From: Yamagishiella unicocca
Lineage: Eukaryota > Chlorophyta > Chlorophyceae > Chlamydomonadales > Volvocaceae
NCBI GenBank assembly: GCA_003116995.1
Contig: BDSL01000006.1
Coordinates: 744,001 to 808,000, forward strand
DNA length: 64,000 bases
Direction: 5' to 3'
A program made the translations under genes and the position numbers. Positions 1 through 11,965 of the stretch are shown piece after piece. Below the pieces are notes generated by a model. It worked only from the letters and a program-made list of their open reading frames with translations, ran no database searches and was not told the DNA's origin. The first letter of the stretch is position 1, and each line of letters starts with the position of its first letter.

Positions 1-326
1 TCAGCGTGGAGAACGACCTGCTGACACCCACCTTCAAGCTCAAGCGCCCGCAGGTACGGCGCAGTTTGGGTTGCGGAGGGGGTGCGGGGTGCGACGGGGA
101 GCTTGGTAGGGGAGTGTTGCTTCGCATGTTGGTTGCCCAGGGAGATGACTAATGCATCTGCGGATCGCCAGCCACTGGATCAGACCCACCATCGGCCCAC
201 CGTCACGCTGTCCACTCCACCCCCCTTACAGTCTCCGCCCCTCCCCACCACGACCGCTCACCGCAGGCCAAGGCCCGTTTTCAGGAGCAGCTGGACGCCA
301 TGTACGCGCAGCTGCCCGCGGCTTAG
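1..326 (+). CDS. Long-chain acyl-CoA synthetase, C-terminal end (partial)
   Basis: Only the last two exons are in the window: 1-53 and 267-326, joined over a GT-AG intron at a codon boundary. The first reads VENDLLTPTFKLKRPQ, the conserved C-terminal block of eukaryotic long-chain acyl-CoA synthetases (the family motif is ENDLLTPTFKLKR). The second continues with AKARFQEQLDAMYAQLPAA and a TAG stop, matching the usual short helical tail ending near a Met-Tyr pair. These enzymes activate free fatty acids with ATP and CoA for lipid synthesis or beta-oxidation. The AMP-binding domain lies outside the window, so isoform and location cannot be told. No peroxisomal SKL tripeptide is present. Confidence 0.85.
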
Positions 327-2070
327 GGCCACCCAGGAAGTCCAGGGAGGGGCGGTGGCGCAGTGGGGCGGGTCTGCAGTGAGACTGGCGGGGGTCCCGT
401 TGGGCGGCCGGGGGCTGTTGCGGCTGATGCCAAGCGGACGGGGTGCGGTGCCCTGCCTTGAAGGAGGCGTGTGTTTCCCCTGAAGCAGGGCGGGGTGCGG
501 TTTCCGCCGGCACACTCGGCTGCACGGCTACACGACTGGTTGTGGCTGTACGACTGGTTGTGGCTGCACGACTGGTTGTGGCTGTACAACTGGTTGTGGC
601 TGAACGACTGGTTGCGGCCGTACGACTGGTTGTGGCCGCACGGCTGCACGGCTGCACGACTGGTTGTGGCCGCACGGCTGCACGACTGGTTGTGGCCGCA
701 CGGCTGCACGGCTGCACGACTGGTTGTGGCCGCACCATCCCACACCGCACGTAGCGTGGAGGGGAAGCGGGGCTGGCGCCTCTCCTAGCACATAGCACGA
801 CAAGGGGGACCTCATTACCCACCCAGGGCGCTTCACATCTACCGGTAAATTAGCACACGAGGGGACTTGCAATTTAGTACTTTTTTACATACCGTCTGTC
901 GGTTTGGGGCGGTTGCCGCAAAGGGACTGTGACGACCGGTCGTACAGCCGCGGGCCGGCGTCGTCGGGATATGCGCGGTGTGGGGCAGCGGATGCCGTAC
1001 ATTTGTCGCACCTGTAACGTGATTTTGGCAGCAGCGCGGGCAGGCAGGGGTTGGGGGCCAGTGTGCCGCCTAGGTGGTGTGAGCCTGTCTCGGGACTCGA
1101 GCTATTGCAGTGCGGCAGGCACCCAACATCAAGTGCTTGCAACCCACAAGGGATATAGTACTGCGAGACGGTGACGCAGGGCGTCGCAGGGAAACACGGG
1201 TGCCCTTCGCATAAACCGTAAACGGGCCGAGTCCGGACGATCTGGACAGGGATAACGTAGAATGATTGGCGGCCGTCAGGAAAGCTCCAGTGCCGTCAAT
1301 AAAAAGGGCTGCTTAGTACAGGGCCGTCAATAGGCTGCCTAGCGGCTATTTTGTTCAGGAGGATTGGTTTTCAGTTCTGGTACGAAATTGCCTGTAAGTT
1401 CGAGCCACCAAAACGTTGCTTTCCTCGTCGCTTCCATTGCCACGGCGGTCGGCGTGAGGTTTCGTGTGGAGCCTCGTGGAATCAACAGTGGTCAGTGATG
1501 CAGCAGGAGATACTTGATCCTAGCCACAGCACACAGGTATTGTGAGGCGGCGAGGGGAGGCAGGACAATGCGGATGACACCCGCCTTACCCCACAATTGC
1601 TGTTGTCCCCGACTGTCCCTCACTCCCCTTCCCTCAGCAAATGAACGTGTAGACATTCCTTGCCGCGCCACCTCCCATCAAGTCCCATGGGCTGGGGTTC
1701 TTTGTTTGTGTAGCCTAGGCATCCACCGTGCATCGGGGGTTATAGGGTGGTTAGGTGCGTGGACGGATTCAGGGGCAGTTGTACGGCCGAGCAACAGGTG
1801 GCATATGCAAGTAACCCTACCTTTCCACAGGCGTGCAACTTTACGCTCTACATGATTGGTAGATCACAAGACTTGAACTGCATATCCCTAAACCGGAGGT
1901 TCTCAATAACGTTGCTTTTTATTCCCAACTCTCGTGAGCCTTGCGCACTCAAGTACGCAATTGCTCGCAATTTTCGAAGGCCTTTATTGGTGTTGATTTA
2001 GGTTCGGCGGGCCTAGGGTCGGCCCGGGCCGAAGTCAACGGAGTTGTAGGGCAGAACAGCAGGCCTGCCC
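327..2070. other. Intergenic spacer between the acyl-CoA synthetase and syntaxin genes
   Basis: About 1.7 kb without a recognisable gene. It holds a minisatellite near 522-735 and one TACCGGTA palindrome at 840-847. Short open frames here are either products of the repeat or composition artefacts. The promoter of the syntaxin gene should lie near its right end, but no clear TATA box is seen. Confidence 0.6.
522..735. repeat. Tandem repeat of an 18-bp unit plus a longer derivative
   Basis: Copies of the 18-base unit CGACTGGTTGTGGCTGTA and variants run head to tail. They then merge into a longer unit carrying CCGCACGGCTGCACGACTGG. The array is open in several frames on both strands, which explains the long spurious ORFs over it. 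Confidence 0.9.
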
Positions 2071-4857
2071 ATGCCGCCTTATGGTTCGACACGTAACCTC
2101 ACGCAGCAGTTTATACGGCTGCGAAATGAGGCACGAAGGCTACAGGGGCTGGGGGGAGCCCCACAGAGCGATAAGTGAGTAGCATCCAGCTTGAGGCTGT
2201 ACACGCTGGATATGGGCTCAATGTTTCACGCAGCAATGTGCACCCTTCATCTGCGGCATGTGAAGGGCGACGGAGAAGCTTATGAGTGCAGCGTTGGGGA
2301 ACTCATCGGACGTGGAAGCACCAGGACCTTCTACCAGCTCATCGGTGGCGCCAATATGGGTTCAACAATCAGAAAGGATACGATTGGAAATGAACCTCCT
2401 CAAGGAGCGACTTGCAAAACTCAAAGAGTGCGTATTCGGCCTAGCTGCAAGCGAATTACTTGATCCTCCCTTAGCTTCAATTTTTTACTGACCCCCCCTT
2501 CGTTATACACAGATACCACGCAAAAGCGCTACTCGTGACGTTCGATGGAGAAAGCGAAGCGCAGGTGCATGCGGAGGCACTGACCCGGGAAATACAGCAG
2601 AGCTTCAAGCGGCTGGACGCAGCCGTCCGTGTCGTGGGTCAAATGACGGGTCCCAACGAGGACGCTGAGGTCCGACAGCAAGTGCAGCGGCAGCTTGCGC
2701 AGGTGCGTTGGCCAGGCGGGGGGCGCTTTGGGGCGGAGCGTAGGGGCGCTGCTGGAGCTCCGTGACGCCTCGCGCTGTTTCCGCCTAACATTCGGCCGCC
2801 CTTGCTAGGCGCCGTGAGCAGGCTCCACGAACGCGGGCACGAGCATATGTTTTGCTGCGGGCGCCAGCACCTCGCCCCTGCATCTGCATCGGGGCCCACT
2901 TAGCTTGAGAATGCATGGCCTGGGGGAATTCGCCTGCTGGGGACGCGTTGCAAAGAGTTTTCAGCAACTGGCATACTGGGTTCGCCAGGATGAGCAGCCG
3001 GCACAGCAGCCGGCAGTGTGGGTATGACGGTATCAACAGCAGGACGGTATCCTGCAGCGCGAGTGCTGCAGCAGACAGCCGCCCGCTCGGCGACCCCACG
3101 TCCCCCTGCCCTGCCGCCTCCGCCTGCAAGCACGTGCGTTCCTGGCAGCCCACCTCGCCCCCTGCACATGGCGGGCCTGCTCCCGTAATGCACATGGCGG
3201 CCCTGCTCCCGTAAATGCACGCCACGCCGCACTGTGCACACCGCGCGTGCAACGCGGTGTGGTGCTAAGCGACGTGACTTCAGAGGGCAGCTCAGCTTCC
3301 GCGCAGCCCAGCTTCCGCACAGCTCACGGTGCTCGCACGCGGCCTCCTTACAGCGTTCCACCGCCCTAGCACGGTATCCATGTCGCGGGCTGGTGACTCT
3401 TCGCCACCCCGCTTGGCACTTCATGCCCTCTCACGGCTCCATTCCACCAATATACGCGGTGCATGTGGCACGCACGCCCTCGTCGTGACACACACGTCCT
3501 CGTCGTGACACACACGTCCTCGTCGTGACACACACGTCCTCGTCGTGACACACACGTCCTCGTCGTGACACACACGTCCTCGTCGTGACACGCACGCGAT
3601 GCTCCCCGCAGGCCCTGTTTAAGCTGTCCGTGGAGTTCCGGAAGGAGGAGACCCGCTTCCTCAACAAAGTGGAGCAGCAGAAGGGGCTGGAGCAGGGCTC
3701 CTCAATTGGTCTGATAGAGGCGGATGAGGGGACACGGTGAGGCAGGCAGGGTCTGGGAGGGAGGCGGGCAGGTAACAGGGCGGACGGCGGCAGGATTCTA
3801 CGGGCAATTAAATCAAGCAAGGTCTGGTGATCCAGAACATCGAAGCCTTTTCGGATATTTGACTCAGTGAGGAAGGGCGGACTGGTTGGAGGCGGACGGG
3901 GACTGCGAGCCCCGAGGCGGGCGCTTGGGCGGCATGTACGGTACTGGAGCTGGTGGCGGTAGTGGAGGGTGGAGGCGGCTGCGGCAGCTAGCAGCAGGAG
4001 TTTCTGAGTGGTAGTTGAGGTGACAGGGCGCCTCGACAGCCCGGGCGCGGCGTAAGCGACGGCAATGCGAGGGCGGCGTGCTTAGGTGGCGGAAGCCATG
4101 CCGCCACCGCAGTGGCTCTAGCTCCGGTCGCGCTGTCCCGGCCAGTGCCGGCGTCGTGGCGACTGGGGCAACGTGCTGGAGTGCGGGAGGAGGAGGAGAG
4201 GGTGCGGGAGGAGGAAGAAGAGGGTGCGGGAGGAAGAGCCTCCTCGTGCACTTTTCCTCCTTCGCCACCTCACCTGTTTCCCTTCGCCCCCGCGCACCGC
4301 ACTGCACTGCATCCCTTCTCCCCCGCAGGACTGGGAGCGAGGTGGTGGACCCGGGCTTCACGCAGGCCCAGCTGGCCATGGTGGACATCTCCACAGACCT
4401 CATCAACGAGCGCGACTCCGAGATCCGCAAGATCGTGGAGACCATTGCGGAGCTGGCGCAGATCATGCGCGACCTGTACACGCTGGTGATCGAGCAGGGC
4501 ACCATCTTGGACCGCATAGACCACAACATCGCGCAGACGTCCGTCAAGGTGGGTCGGGGGGCTGGGGTGGCACACCCTGGGGGTCTTCACGGAAGTTACG
4601 ACATTGCTGAGTACTCCCTCGCGGTCCAACGGCCCACGTGCTGAGTGTATTAGTAATGTCGGGATCCGTGGCCTGACCGCCGAATCGCGCCGCGCCTCTC
4701 GGCCCTAACCCGCAACCGGGCGCAGGTGGAGGAGGGTGTCAAGCAGCTCAAGCAGGCCGAGACGACGCAAAAGCGCGGCCGCATGTTCATCTGCATCATT
4801 GCGCTCATCTGCATCATCGTGCTCATGCTCATAATCGTCATCATCCGCCACATCTGA
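2071..4857 (+). CDS. Syntaxin of the Tlg2 / syntaxin-16 / SYP4 family (trans-Golgi Qa-SNARE)
   Basis: Six exons join in phase: 2071-2174, about 2266-2427, 2513-2702, 3612-3736, 4329-4548 and 4726-4857, giving about 310 residues, the usual family length. The N-terminus carries STRNLTQQFIRLRNEAR, like the short N-peptide of syntaxin-16 that binds Sec1/Munc18 proteins. An IWV motif and HAKALLVTFDGE open the Habc region. Exon 5 holds most of the SNARE motif, with central glutamine in LVIEQGTILDRIDHNIAQ. The last exon ends the motif and gives a C-terminal membrane anchor, FICIIALICIIVLMLIIVII. Such proteins act in endosome-to-trans-Golgi fusion. The acceptor of exon 2 is the least certain join. 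The 909-base third intron contains a minisatellite just before its acceptor. Confidence 0.87.
3477..3597. repeat. 20-bp minisatellite in a syntaxin intron
   Basis: Five to six direct copies of TCGTCGTGACACACACGTCC end about 15 bases before the exon at 3612. The array therefore occupies the position where the branch point and pyrimidine tract of this intron would be expected. Confidence 0.92.
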
Positions 4858-6100
4858 GGAGCGGGCTGGGAGCGGCTGGGCAGGCAGCACAGCAGCAGGA
4901 GGCGGGCTCGCGACGGCTTGCGCAGCCGCGTGGCTGCACGCGGCAGCGGCGGTCACGACGGCGTACAGCAGCGCAACAATTGGTTTGCAGTGCGACGGGC
5001 GGAGGGAGGGGCGGGAGCGAGGAACGCTTCGGGCCCGGTGGCGGTGAATCTTTGGATTCGTCCCGGTGTAAGCACGGGCTCGCGTCTGTTGGCGCATCTT
5101 GGGGGGAAGGGGGAGAGGGCCGTGTGCGTGGACCCTATCGGCCTGGCCTTCCCCCACCGCACACCACAACAGTGCACATGACCTGTCGATTGCTACGGAG
5201 CGGAAGGGTTGCTGTAATGACGGTTTCACGACGGCCGCCGCCACGACACCTGAACCTCTGTGTGGCGTCGAGCCACCAGGCGCACATGCCGACGTGCAGC
5301 GAGGGGTGGATGGTGTGGTCCAGGGAGGGCCGTAATCGCTGGGGGCCATGGGTGATAACCTCTGAAGCTCACACCGAGAGCCTCCGTTATAAGCATAAGG
5401 ACGTTCCTGTCTTCATTCATTGATGACATTACGGCAATTCACTCGTGCCAGCTATAGCCCGGACAGCGCCCCTGCGGCGGGGGACCAGCAATGCCGCCCA
5501 GAGAGCGGGAAGGGGGTTGGGTTGCTGTCCCAACTTCAGTTTCCCTCACCCAGGCTAATCCATTCGTTCCTGGCCCCCTAGCGATGATAAGCGGGTAGCG
5601 AGTACTCTGCACCCCGGATAGCACCGCTACTCCTCCCTTCGGGCCTTCCAAATACTCATTAATTGCGGGCGCAATATTGTTGCAACCCGCACCGCTCCAA
5701 CACATATGCACATGCCATACATCCTGTGGCACACAAAAGGAACCGGCGCGGCCGAGCCAGCTGCTGCCCCACCTCCGCGGCAACTGAGGAGGAGCGGCCC
5801 CAGCGCCGCCACGCCAACAGCAGGCCCTCAGCCACTCGGTCTGCTCCACGTCACCGCGTCTCTCAGCTCCTCTTCTGCCAACCCTCACTGCCGCTCGACC
5901 CAAAACCTCACTCTCAAACCTCACTCTAACCTTACCAAGTTCTCATCAGCGTCGGCATCGGACACGCAACCGCATTTCCTGGCGTGGCGCAGGCTGATCT
6001 ATGCGCCCTTAGCACCGGGTGCCCTCTCCACGGCACCCCCCCTCCCTCTCTCTCTAACCCCCTCCCCCTCGTGGCGGTTCTCTCCTCTCCCCTCACACCC
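4858..6100. other. 3' flanks of the syntaxin and HscB genes (convergent)
   Basis: About 1.2 kb with no supported gene. A TGTAA pentamer, the usual volvocine poly(A) signal, lies at 5213-5217, about 356 bases after the syntaxin stop, and could end that transcript. The right part is AC- and CCTC-rich and is probably the HscB 3' untranslated region. Confidence 0.5.
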
Positions 6101-7735
6101 TCACAGCTGCGGCAGCTTCTTGACGATCTCCTGATCCAGCTTGGCCACGTACTGCAGCTGGTTGGTCAGCCCCACTGCGGCGCGCATGTCGCCCGAGCGG
6201 AAGGCGGTGGACAGCGCCGCCACCAGCCCTGCCTGCTGAGTGCGGTTGCGGGCCAGCAAGGTCGACAGTTTGGCGGGATCATCGGTCTCCTCGACCTCCT
6301 CGCGAGCCTCCATCACCTGCTCACCAGGGATGCAGGGCCAAAAGGAGAGGGTAAGGGTGCGTGTAAAGAGTAAAGAGATGGACGGGTGTGGAGCGGGCCT
6401 GTAGTAAGAGAAAGGTGACCAGGACGCAGCCCCGCTCCTGCAACAGCTGGATACGGGTACCCCCATGTCCTGCCCGGCTTGCGGTCACCAGCCGACCACG
6501 TCCGTCCCCTTGCTGGCCCCCGCTCCGCCCAGCGGCCTCCGCCCACCTCCATGAGCAGCTCGGGGTCCTCGATGGTTCCTTCGAAGGCCTCCCCGGCCGT
6601 GATGCCCCGGAGCGCCAGCTGTCAGGGAGCAGGAAGGAGGACATCGTGAGGACATGGAAGGCGTAGGGTGTGGTCACTAGTGAGTGTTCGGTATTATCGG
6701 CGTCAACTCCCCTTCCTGCCTGCCCCGCCCCGTCCGTATCCCAACCGCTCTCCACCAAGCACCAAGCACCCACCCCACCATGTAGTTCGCACGCGAAAGC
6801 GGCGACTTGAGGATGCTGTAAGCCAGGTTCACGACGGACGCATGCTGGGATGAGAACTCCCGCTCCTGCGGCGGCTTGTGGCCCATCTTGTCTGGGTGGA
6901 GGTTCCACTGCAGCTGCTTGTAGCGCCGCTCCAGCAGCTGCGGGCTGACGTCGAAGTTGTCGTCGGGCCTGTGGAGGTCCAGGTGGCCAAGGTGGCGGGA
7001 GCAAGGCAGGAGGGTGCGGTCAGGGGAAAGTCCAAGCGGCGGGGGCAAGGAGTATGCGGTCACGGCCACCGCGCCCGGTGTTTGGTGGGCAGGCTTACAG
7101 CCTGGCAGCGTCTTGGCCGGCCGTTTAGATACACGGTTGGTCTGGAGCCCGCTGAAACGATTAGTACTAGGTTTGGGGGGGGGTTCGGTTTGAAGTGCGT
7201 AGCAGCGTGCCCAACCCCAGGGTATTGGGTGTTGCGCGGCGGAGAGGCGCGCGGTCGGTGTCGGTAGGAGGGAGGAAGGTGGGTGGTGATGGGGGAAGGG
7301 GAAAACGGTCCTAGCGCTCGCTCACAAGGTAAATAGCTCGAAGTAGTTGAGCGACTCATCCGGCGGCTGAATTGTCTCGCAGCCATTGCATACCAGCCCT
7401 CCGCGCTTCACCAGCTTTTCACAACCGCGGCAGGCTTTCTCCACTTCCTCCAGCGTCATAGTTCGATTGTCCCCAACGTGGTGCTTGTGTTGGTGGTCTT
7501 TATGGTGGTGGTCGTGGTGCACGCAGCGCCAACCCATACACGGCTGCGACAACCAGCCTTTCCCATGCCGATTGGATAACAGAGCTGCTCCAGCTCGCGC
7601 AAGTGCCGGTGCTGACGTTGACGGCTGAGATGCGTCGTGCAACGCTTCTGTGGCTACCGTCAGCCCGCCTCTACATAGTGCAGCAACCTCCCCAAATCCT
7701 TGAGATACTAGCGTTGTAAGCCTACGAGCGCTCAT
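6101..7735 (-). CDS. HSCB: HscB/Jac1-type J-domain co-chaperone for Fe-S cluster assembly
   Basis: Four minus-strand exons join in phase: 7735-7326, 6968-6779, 6618-6547 and 6316-6101 (295 residues). The order is an N-terminal presequence-like region, a His-rich stretch (about residues 72-86), a zinc finger with paired cysteines at 102, 105, 116 and 119, then a J domain with the HPD motif at 161-163 inside LQWNLHPDKMG. The C-terminal helical domain (PLSRANYM, then VMEAREEVEETDDPAKL) is the part that binds the Fe-S scaffold. Human HSCB has the same zinc finger followed by QPPD and a NYF motif; here QPPDESLNYFEL. It should stimulate a mitochondrial Hsp70 to release clusters from ISCU. It diverges from NIT2 over a shared 329-base spacer. 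Confidence 0.93.
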
Positions 7736-8064
7736 TAGCCTATGTATGTTTAGGCGAGAATCGACGTGTCAGGATTGCTTAGTAAGCGCCGAGCAGCAGG
7801 TATCTTCAAATTCGTTCGTAGCTTCAATAGATTGGTTAGGAGTCTCCAGCAACGAAGGGGGCATTCAATATTAAGCGCCTCGAGGCCGTACGACTCGGTT
7901 AATCGTCAGTTGCCGCAGCACTGCAAACAACATCCAAGCCTTTTTCACAGGGATTTATTTGTGCTTGGTCGTTTTAAGGCGCACTTTAACGCTTCTGCAC
8001 GGCACGAGGAGATCAGGCCCTTCTTAGTTTGCCAGCCGCGCACCCTCCTGTTCTCGCGGCGACC
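7736..8064. promoter_or_regulatory. Divergent promoter region of HSCB and NIT2
   Basis: The two start codons lie 329 bases apart on opposite strands, so this spacer must hold both promoters and 5' leaders. It is AT-richer than its flanks. No certain TATA box is visible. Confidence 0.6.
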
Positions 8065-11000
8065 ATGCCTAACACTCCTGTGAAGATCGCTGGAGCTGGC
8101 GCGCTGGCCGTGGCCCTTGCGGCGGCCGTGAGCCGGCCTCGCGTTGTGGGCCGTATGGTTCGCACCCTAGTTGCACGCGCGGCTGGATCCCCAACGTACG
8201 CGCCACTACCACCGCCACAAAAGGTACACGACACGTACAGGGGCTAAGTTCTTGCTGCTGGGGGCCTTCCTGGCTCTCAGCGGGACGCGACCCCCATCCC
8301 CCTCTTCCTCGGCCGGCACCACACCCCGTATTGCGCCTTTCCCGCTATACCACACGGCCTACGGCCCTCACGGCCTACGGCCCAAGACCTTTATACGCGC
8401 GCACGCACAGCACAGAGCCCCTCATCGCCTCCGTGCCGCCACCAGCCGGGCCCCTTCACCGCCTTCCGGTGGCCGTGGGGGGGTGGTCACGGCACTTCAC
8501 TGTGGACTCGGACCCGTGTGTATGGTCCCCTCCCTCCCCCCGGCCGCCCGCAGGTCAAGGTAGCCCTCTGTCAGCTGCTGGTCACCGCAGACAAGGCGGC
8601 CAACCTGGTGACAGCGAGGAAGGCCATCGAGGTGGGGAGAGAGACGTGGGAAGGCAGCAGTCAGCGGGGGGGGACCTCCCGTCACACTCTTACCTGCCTG
8701 ACCTCCGCTCGTACCTGCCTGACCTCCGCTCTTACCTGCCTGACCTCCGCTCTTACCTGCCTGACCTCCACTCTTACCTGCCTGACCTCCGCTCTTACCT
8801 GCCTGACCTCCACTCTTACCTGCCTGACCTCCACTCTTACCTGCCTGACCTCCACTCTTACCTGCCTGACCTCCACTCTTACCTGCCTGACCTCCGCTCT
8901 TACCTGCCTGACCTCCACTCTTAACTGCCTGACCTCCGCTCTTACCTGCCTGACCTCCGCTCTTACCTGCCTGACCTCCACTCTTACCTGCCTGACCTCC
9001 ACTCTTACCTGCCTGACCTCCGCTCTTACCTGCCTGACCTCCACTCTTACCTGCCTGACCTCCACTCTTACCTGCCTGACCTCCACTCTTACCTGCCTGA
9101 CCTCCACTCTTACCTGCCTGACCTCCGCTCTTACCTGCCTGACCTCCACTCTTACCTGCCTGACCTCCGCTCTTACCTGCCTGACCTCCGCTCTTACCAG
9201 CCCCAGTAAAACACGCTCGGTCCCGCTTTCTTGGGGAGAGCCGAGCGGCGGGGATGGCTGGCCCCCAGGCCTTCACTCCGGCCATCTGGGCGCCGGCTAG
9301 GTCCCCTGCAACAACCAACAACCGGCAACTGTGTACCTTACCGTAACCCGTCCACAGACTTCACATCACTCCCGACCATCGGCGGTGGTATTGATGGTTT
9401 TCCTCCTTCAACACCGCAGGATGCGGCTGCCGGCGGTGCCCAGCTGGTGGTGCTGCCGGAGATGTGGAACTGCCCCTACTCCAACGACTCCTTCCCCACC
9501 TACGCGGAGGATATTGAGGGCGGCGCCAGCGGCAGCGTGGCCATGCTCTCGGCCGCCGCGGCGGCGGCGCGCGTGACGTTGGTTGCCGGTTCGATCCCCG
9601 AGCGCTGCGGCGAACGGCTCTACAACACCTGCTGCGTGTTCAACTCCCGAGGACAGCTGCTGGCGAAGCACCGGTGCGCCGCCGTCACTGCTGTTGCGGC
9701 TGCCATTGCCGCCGCCGCCGTCACTGCTGTTGCTGCTGCCATTGCCGTCGCCGCCGTCACCGCTGTTGCTGCCGCCACTGTTCCGGCGTCTGCCAGTCAT
9801 GTCACAGAGCACACTCCGTTTGCCATGACGACGCAAAGACATTTAGCACCAATGGCCCCCCGGTCCTATGTTGTTTTCACCGGTTTCCCCTTTTGCACCC
9901 CCCAGCAAGGTGCATCTCTTCGACATCGACATCCCCGGCAAGATCACCTTCAAGGAGTCCCTCACGCTGAGTCCCGGCCCCGGCCCCACAGTGGTGGACA
10001 CGGAGGCGGGCCGCCTGGGTATCGGCATCTGCTACGACATCCGCTTCCCCGAGCTGGCGCAGCTGTACGCTGCGCGGGGATGCCAGGTGCTCATCTACCC
10101 TGGTAAGGGAGAGGGGGGGTAGCGAGAAGACCAGGGGAGGGGCGAGAAGACCAGGAGAGGCGAGAAGACTCGGTTGCATGACATAGGAGACGGAGGACAG
10201 AAACTAGCCGGCGGATGGCTTCCGGACACGTGTTCAGGTGTGCATGCCGGAAGACTATCGGGAGCCCTGTTAACGCGGCCCCTCGACGGCGTGTCGCAAA
10301 TTAATTTGCGTCAGCGTTTGGGGCGCAAATGGGAGAACTTGGGTTGTGGGAGGCATGAGAGGAAACCCGTGGATCGGCACTGGAAAGTAAAACCGATTAG
10401 GAAGTGGTGGGTGGAGGGGTAGCGAAAGACCCGACTACGCGACATAGGAAACGGAGAGCGGTGGGGGGGGTTGGCATAAAAACCCGGGGAGGGGCGGTTT
10501 AAAGAGGACACCCGTGAATGAATGTGGGGAAACGGATTTCTAGCGTAGTTAGGTGGTTGGGCGAGGGTTGGGGGCTAGGTAGTGGGTGAGGGTGAGTGGA
10601 AAGGGGAGGCCCACTCCGGCGTTATACGATGCTGCTGTATGGCGCCACTTAGCCCTTCCTGGAGACACCTGCCGTTCCCTGGATTCCTCACCCGTGTGCG
10701 GCCCAGTACACCGGCAAAACGGACATTGATAGGCCTTTATCCCAATGGATTCCAGTTGCCCCTCCCTGTACTCGCACAGGAAACCTTTCCTGTAACCTGC
10801 TGCCCGGTCCGCTCCCACGTGAAGTGAGGCAGGCAATGTCGGGTCGTTGTGACAACCGTAGCGCGTATGTTTGCTGCGGGGCAGACGCGCGTGCATGTAG
10901 CAAGTAGGCTAACGCGGCACCGCTCACTCCCCCCCTCTTTCCTGCCGCATCAACCACGTCACCAGGCGCCTTCAACATGACCACTGGGCCAGTGCACTGG

Positions 11001-11611
11001 GAGCTGCTAGCCCGGGCCCGGGCAGTTGACAACCAGATTTTCGTCATCACCTGCTCGCCGGCCCGTAACCCGGACTCCACCTACCAGGTGCCTGGGTCAC
11101 CACAGAACGGGTGGCGGCCACCGATAGCACTTGGTGGAGGGTGTACAGTGCGCTAGGTGACAGTGCGGAGGCAGGACTCCGGGTGCAGTACACATCTGGC
11201 AAGAGAGCGGGAAAAATGGCGCCAGAAGCCCAATCGGATTGCTCATGTTGTGTTTTGTCTCTTGTATGCATAACAAGATTGAAGCGGAGCCGCTCGAGGG
11301 ATATAGCCACAGGCCAATGCGCCAGGGTGCTTTCGAGTCCCATGCATCGCTCCCTCGCGTGACAACGCCCTACCTGCCCTCCCCTCCATTTCGCACCCCG
11401 CCCGCCCCTCGTACTCCTCCCCTCCCATGAGGCTTGGGGCCACTCCAGCATCATCGGGCCCTTCGCTGAGATGATTGCCAACACCGACCACGCCCCGGTC
11501 ATCATCGCCGGCGACATGGACTACTCCCAGCTGGCGGAGCGGCGGGCCAATATGCCGCTGCGCCAACAGAAGCGCCACGACCTGTATGTGATGGTCGACA
11601 AGACGGCATGA
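8065..11611 (+). CDS. NIT2: Omega-amidase of the nitrilase superfamily (NIT2)
   Basis: Six exons join in phase: 8065-8223, 8554-8631, 9420-9673, 9906-10102, 10966-11087 and 11432-11611 (329 residues). The catalytic triad of the nitrilase fold is present: Glu93 in VVLPEMWN, Lys165 in RKVHLFDID and Cys206 in [20 protein letters not shown] and [14 protein letters not shown] are signatures of omega-amidase rather than of plant nitrilases. The enzyme hydrolyses alpha-ketoglutaramate and alpha-ketosuccinamate to 2-oxoglutarate and oxaloacetate. The first 50 residues are Ala/Arg-rich without acidic residues, which suggests organelle targeting (inference). Intron 2 contains a 24-copy minisatellite. 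Confidence 0.93.
8684..9197. repeat. 21-bp minisatellite, about 24 copies, in NIT2 intron 2
   Basis: The unit is CTCTTACCTGCCTGACCTCCA, with A/G variation at one base between copies. Because 21 is a multiple of three, all six frames stay open, producing false ORFs of up to 274 codons. On the reverse strand each unit carries CAG followed by GTAAGAG, a perfect 5' splice site. Confidence 0.95.
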
Positions 11612-11965
11612 CAGAAGCGGTAGTCGTGTTGTCCGCGGGGCCGCTTGTGTGAATGTTTTTGCGGTGGCTGGCTGGCTAAGGCCATGACGATGCCTTGGCC
11701 AGGGTGAGGAGGACGCAAGAAGGATGCGTGATGGGCAGTCTGCTGAATGATGGAAGTGCTGTGACGGGAGGACGGGTCTAAAGTGACGCTCGTAGGGATA
11801 GGGTATAGGGCAGAGTGAGCATGCGGTTCCTTTCGAGGCTACGGGGCATACAGAGTACTAGAGCGCGTGCGAGTTGGGTGCAAGGTGTGCCTTGTGGGAA
11901 TCGAGTCGACCATGGTGGTGGTGTTGAGAAACACCGTGTTTTTTTTTCAGTGGCACGTGATATCC
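11612..11965. other. Spacer between NIT2 and histone H2B (convergent)
   Basis: 354 bases holding the NIT2 3' flank and the 3' end of the H2B transcript, including the histone palindrome at 11920-11935. I see no further gene. Confidence 0.6.
11920..11935 (-). terminator. Histone 3'-end palindrome of H2B
   Basis: GGTGTT-GAGA-AACACC forms a 6-bp stem with a 4-base loop, 31 bases beyond the H2B stop. It is the processing/termination signal typical of replication-dependent histone genes in volvocine algae. Confidence 0.9.

Noticed and set aside
226..872. Several ORFs of 100-200 codons on both strands
   Set aside because: They read through the 18-bp tandem repeat, which is open in several frames; the proteins are simple repeats.
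8497..9321. A 274-codon minus-strand ORF and a 260-codon plus-strand ORF
   Set aside because: Both are translations of the 21-bp minisatellite inside a NIT2 intron, in frames other than the gene.
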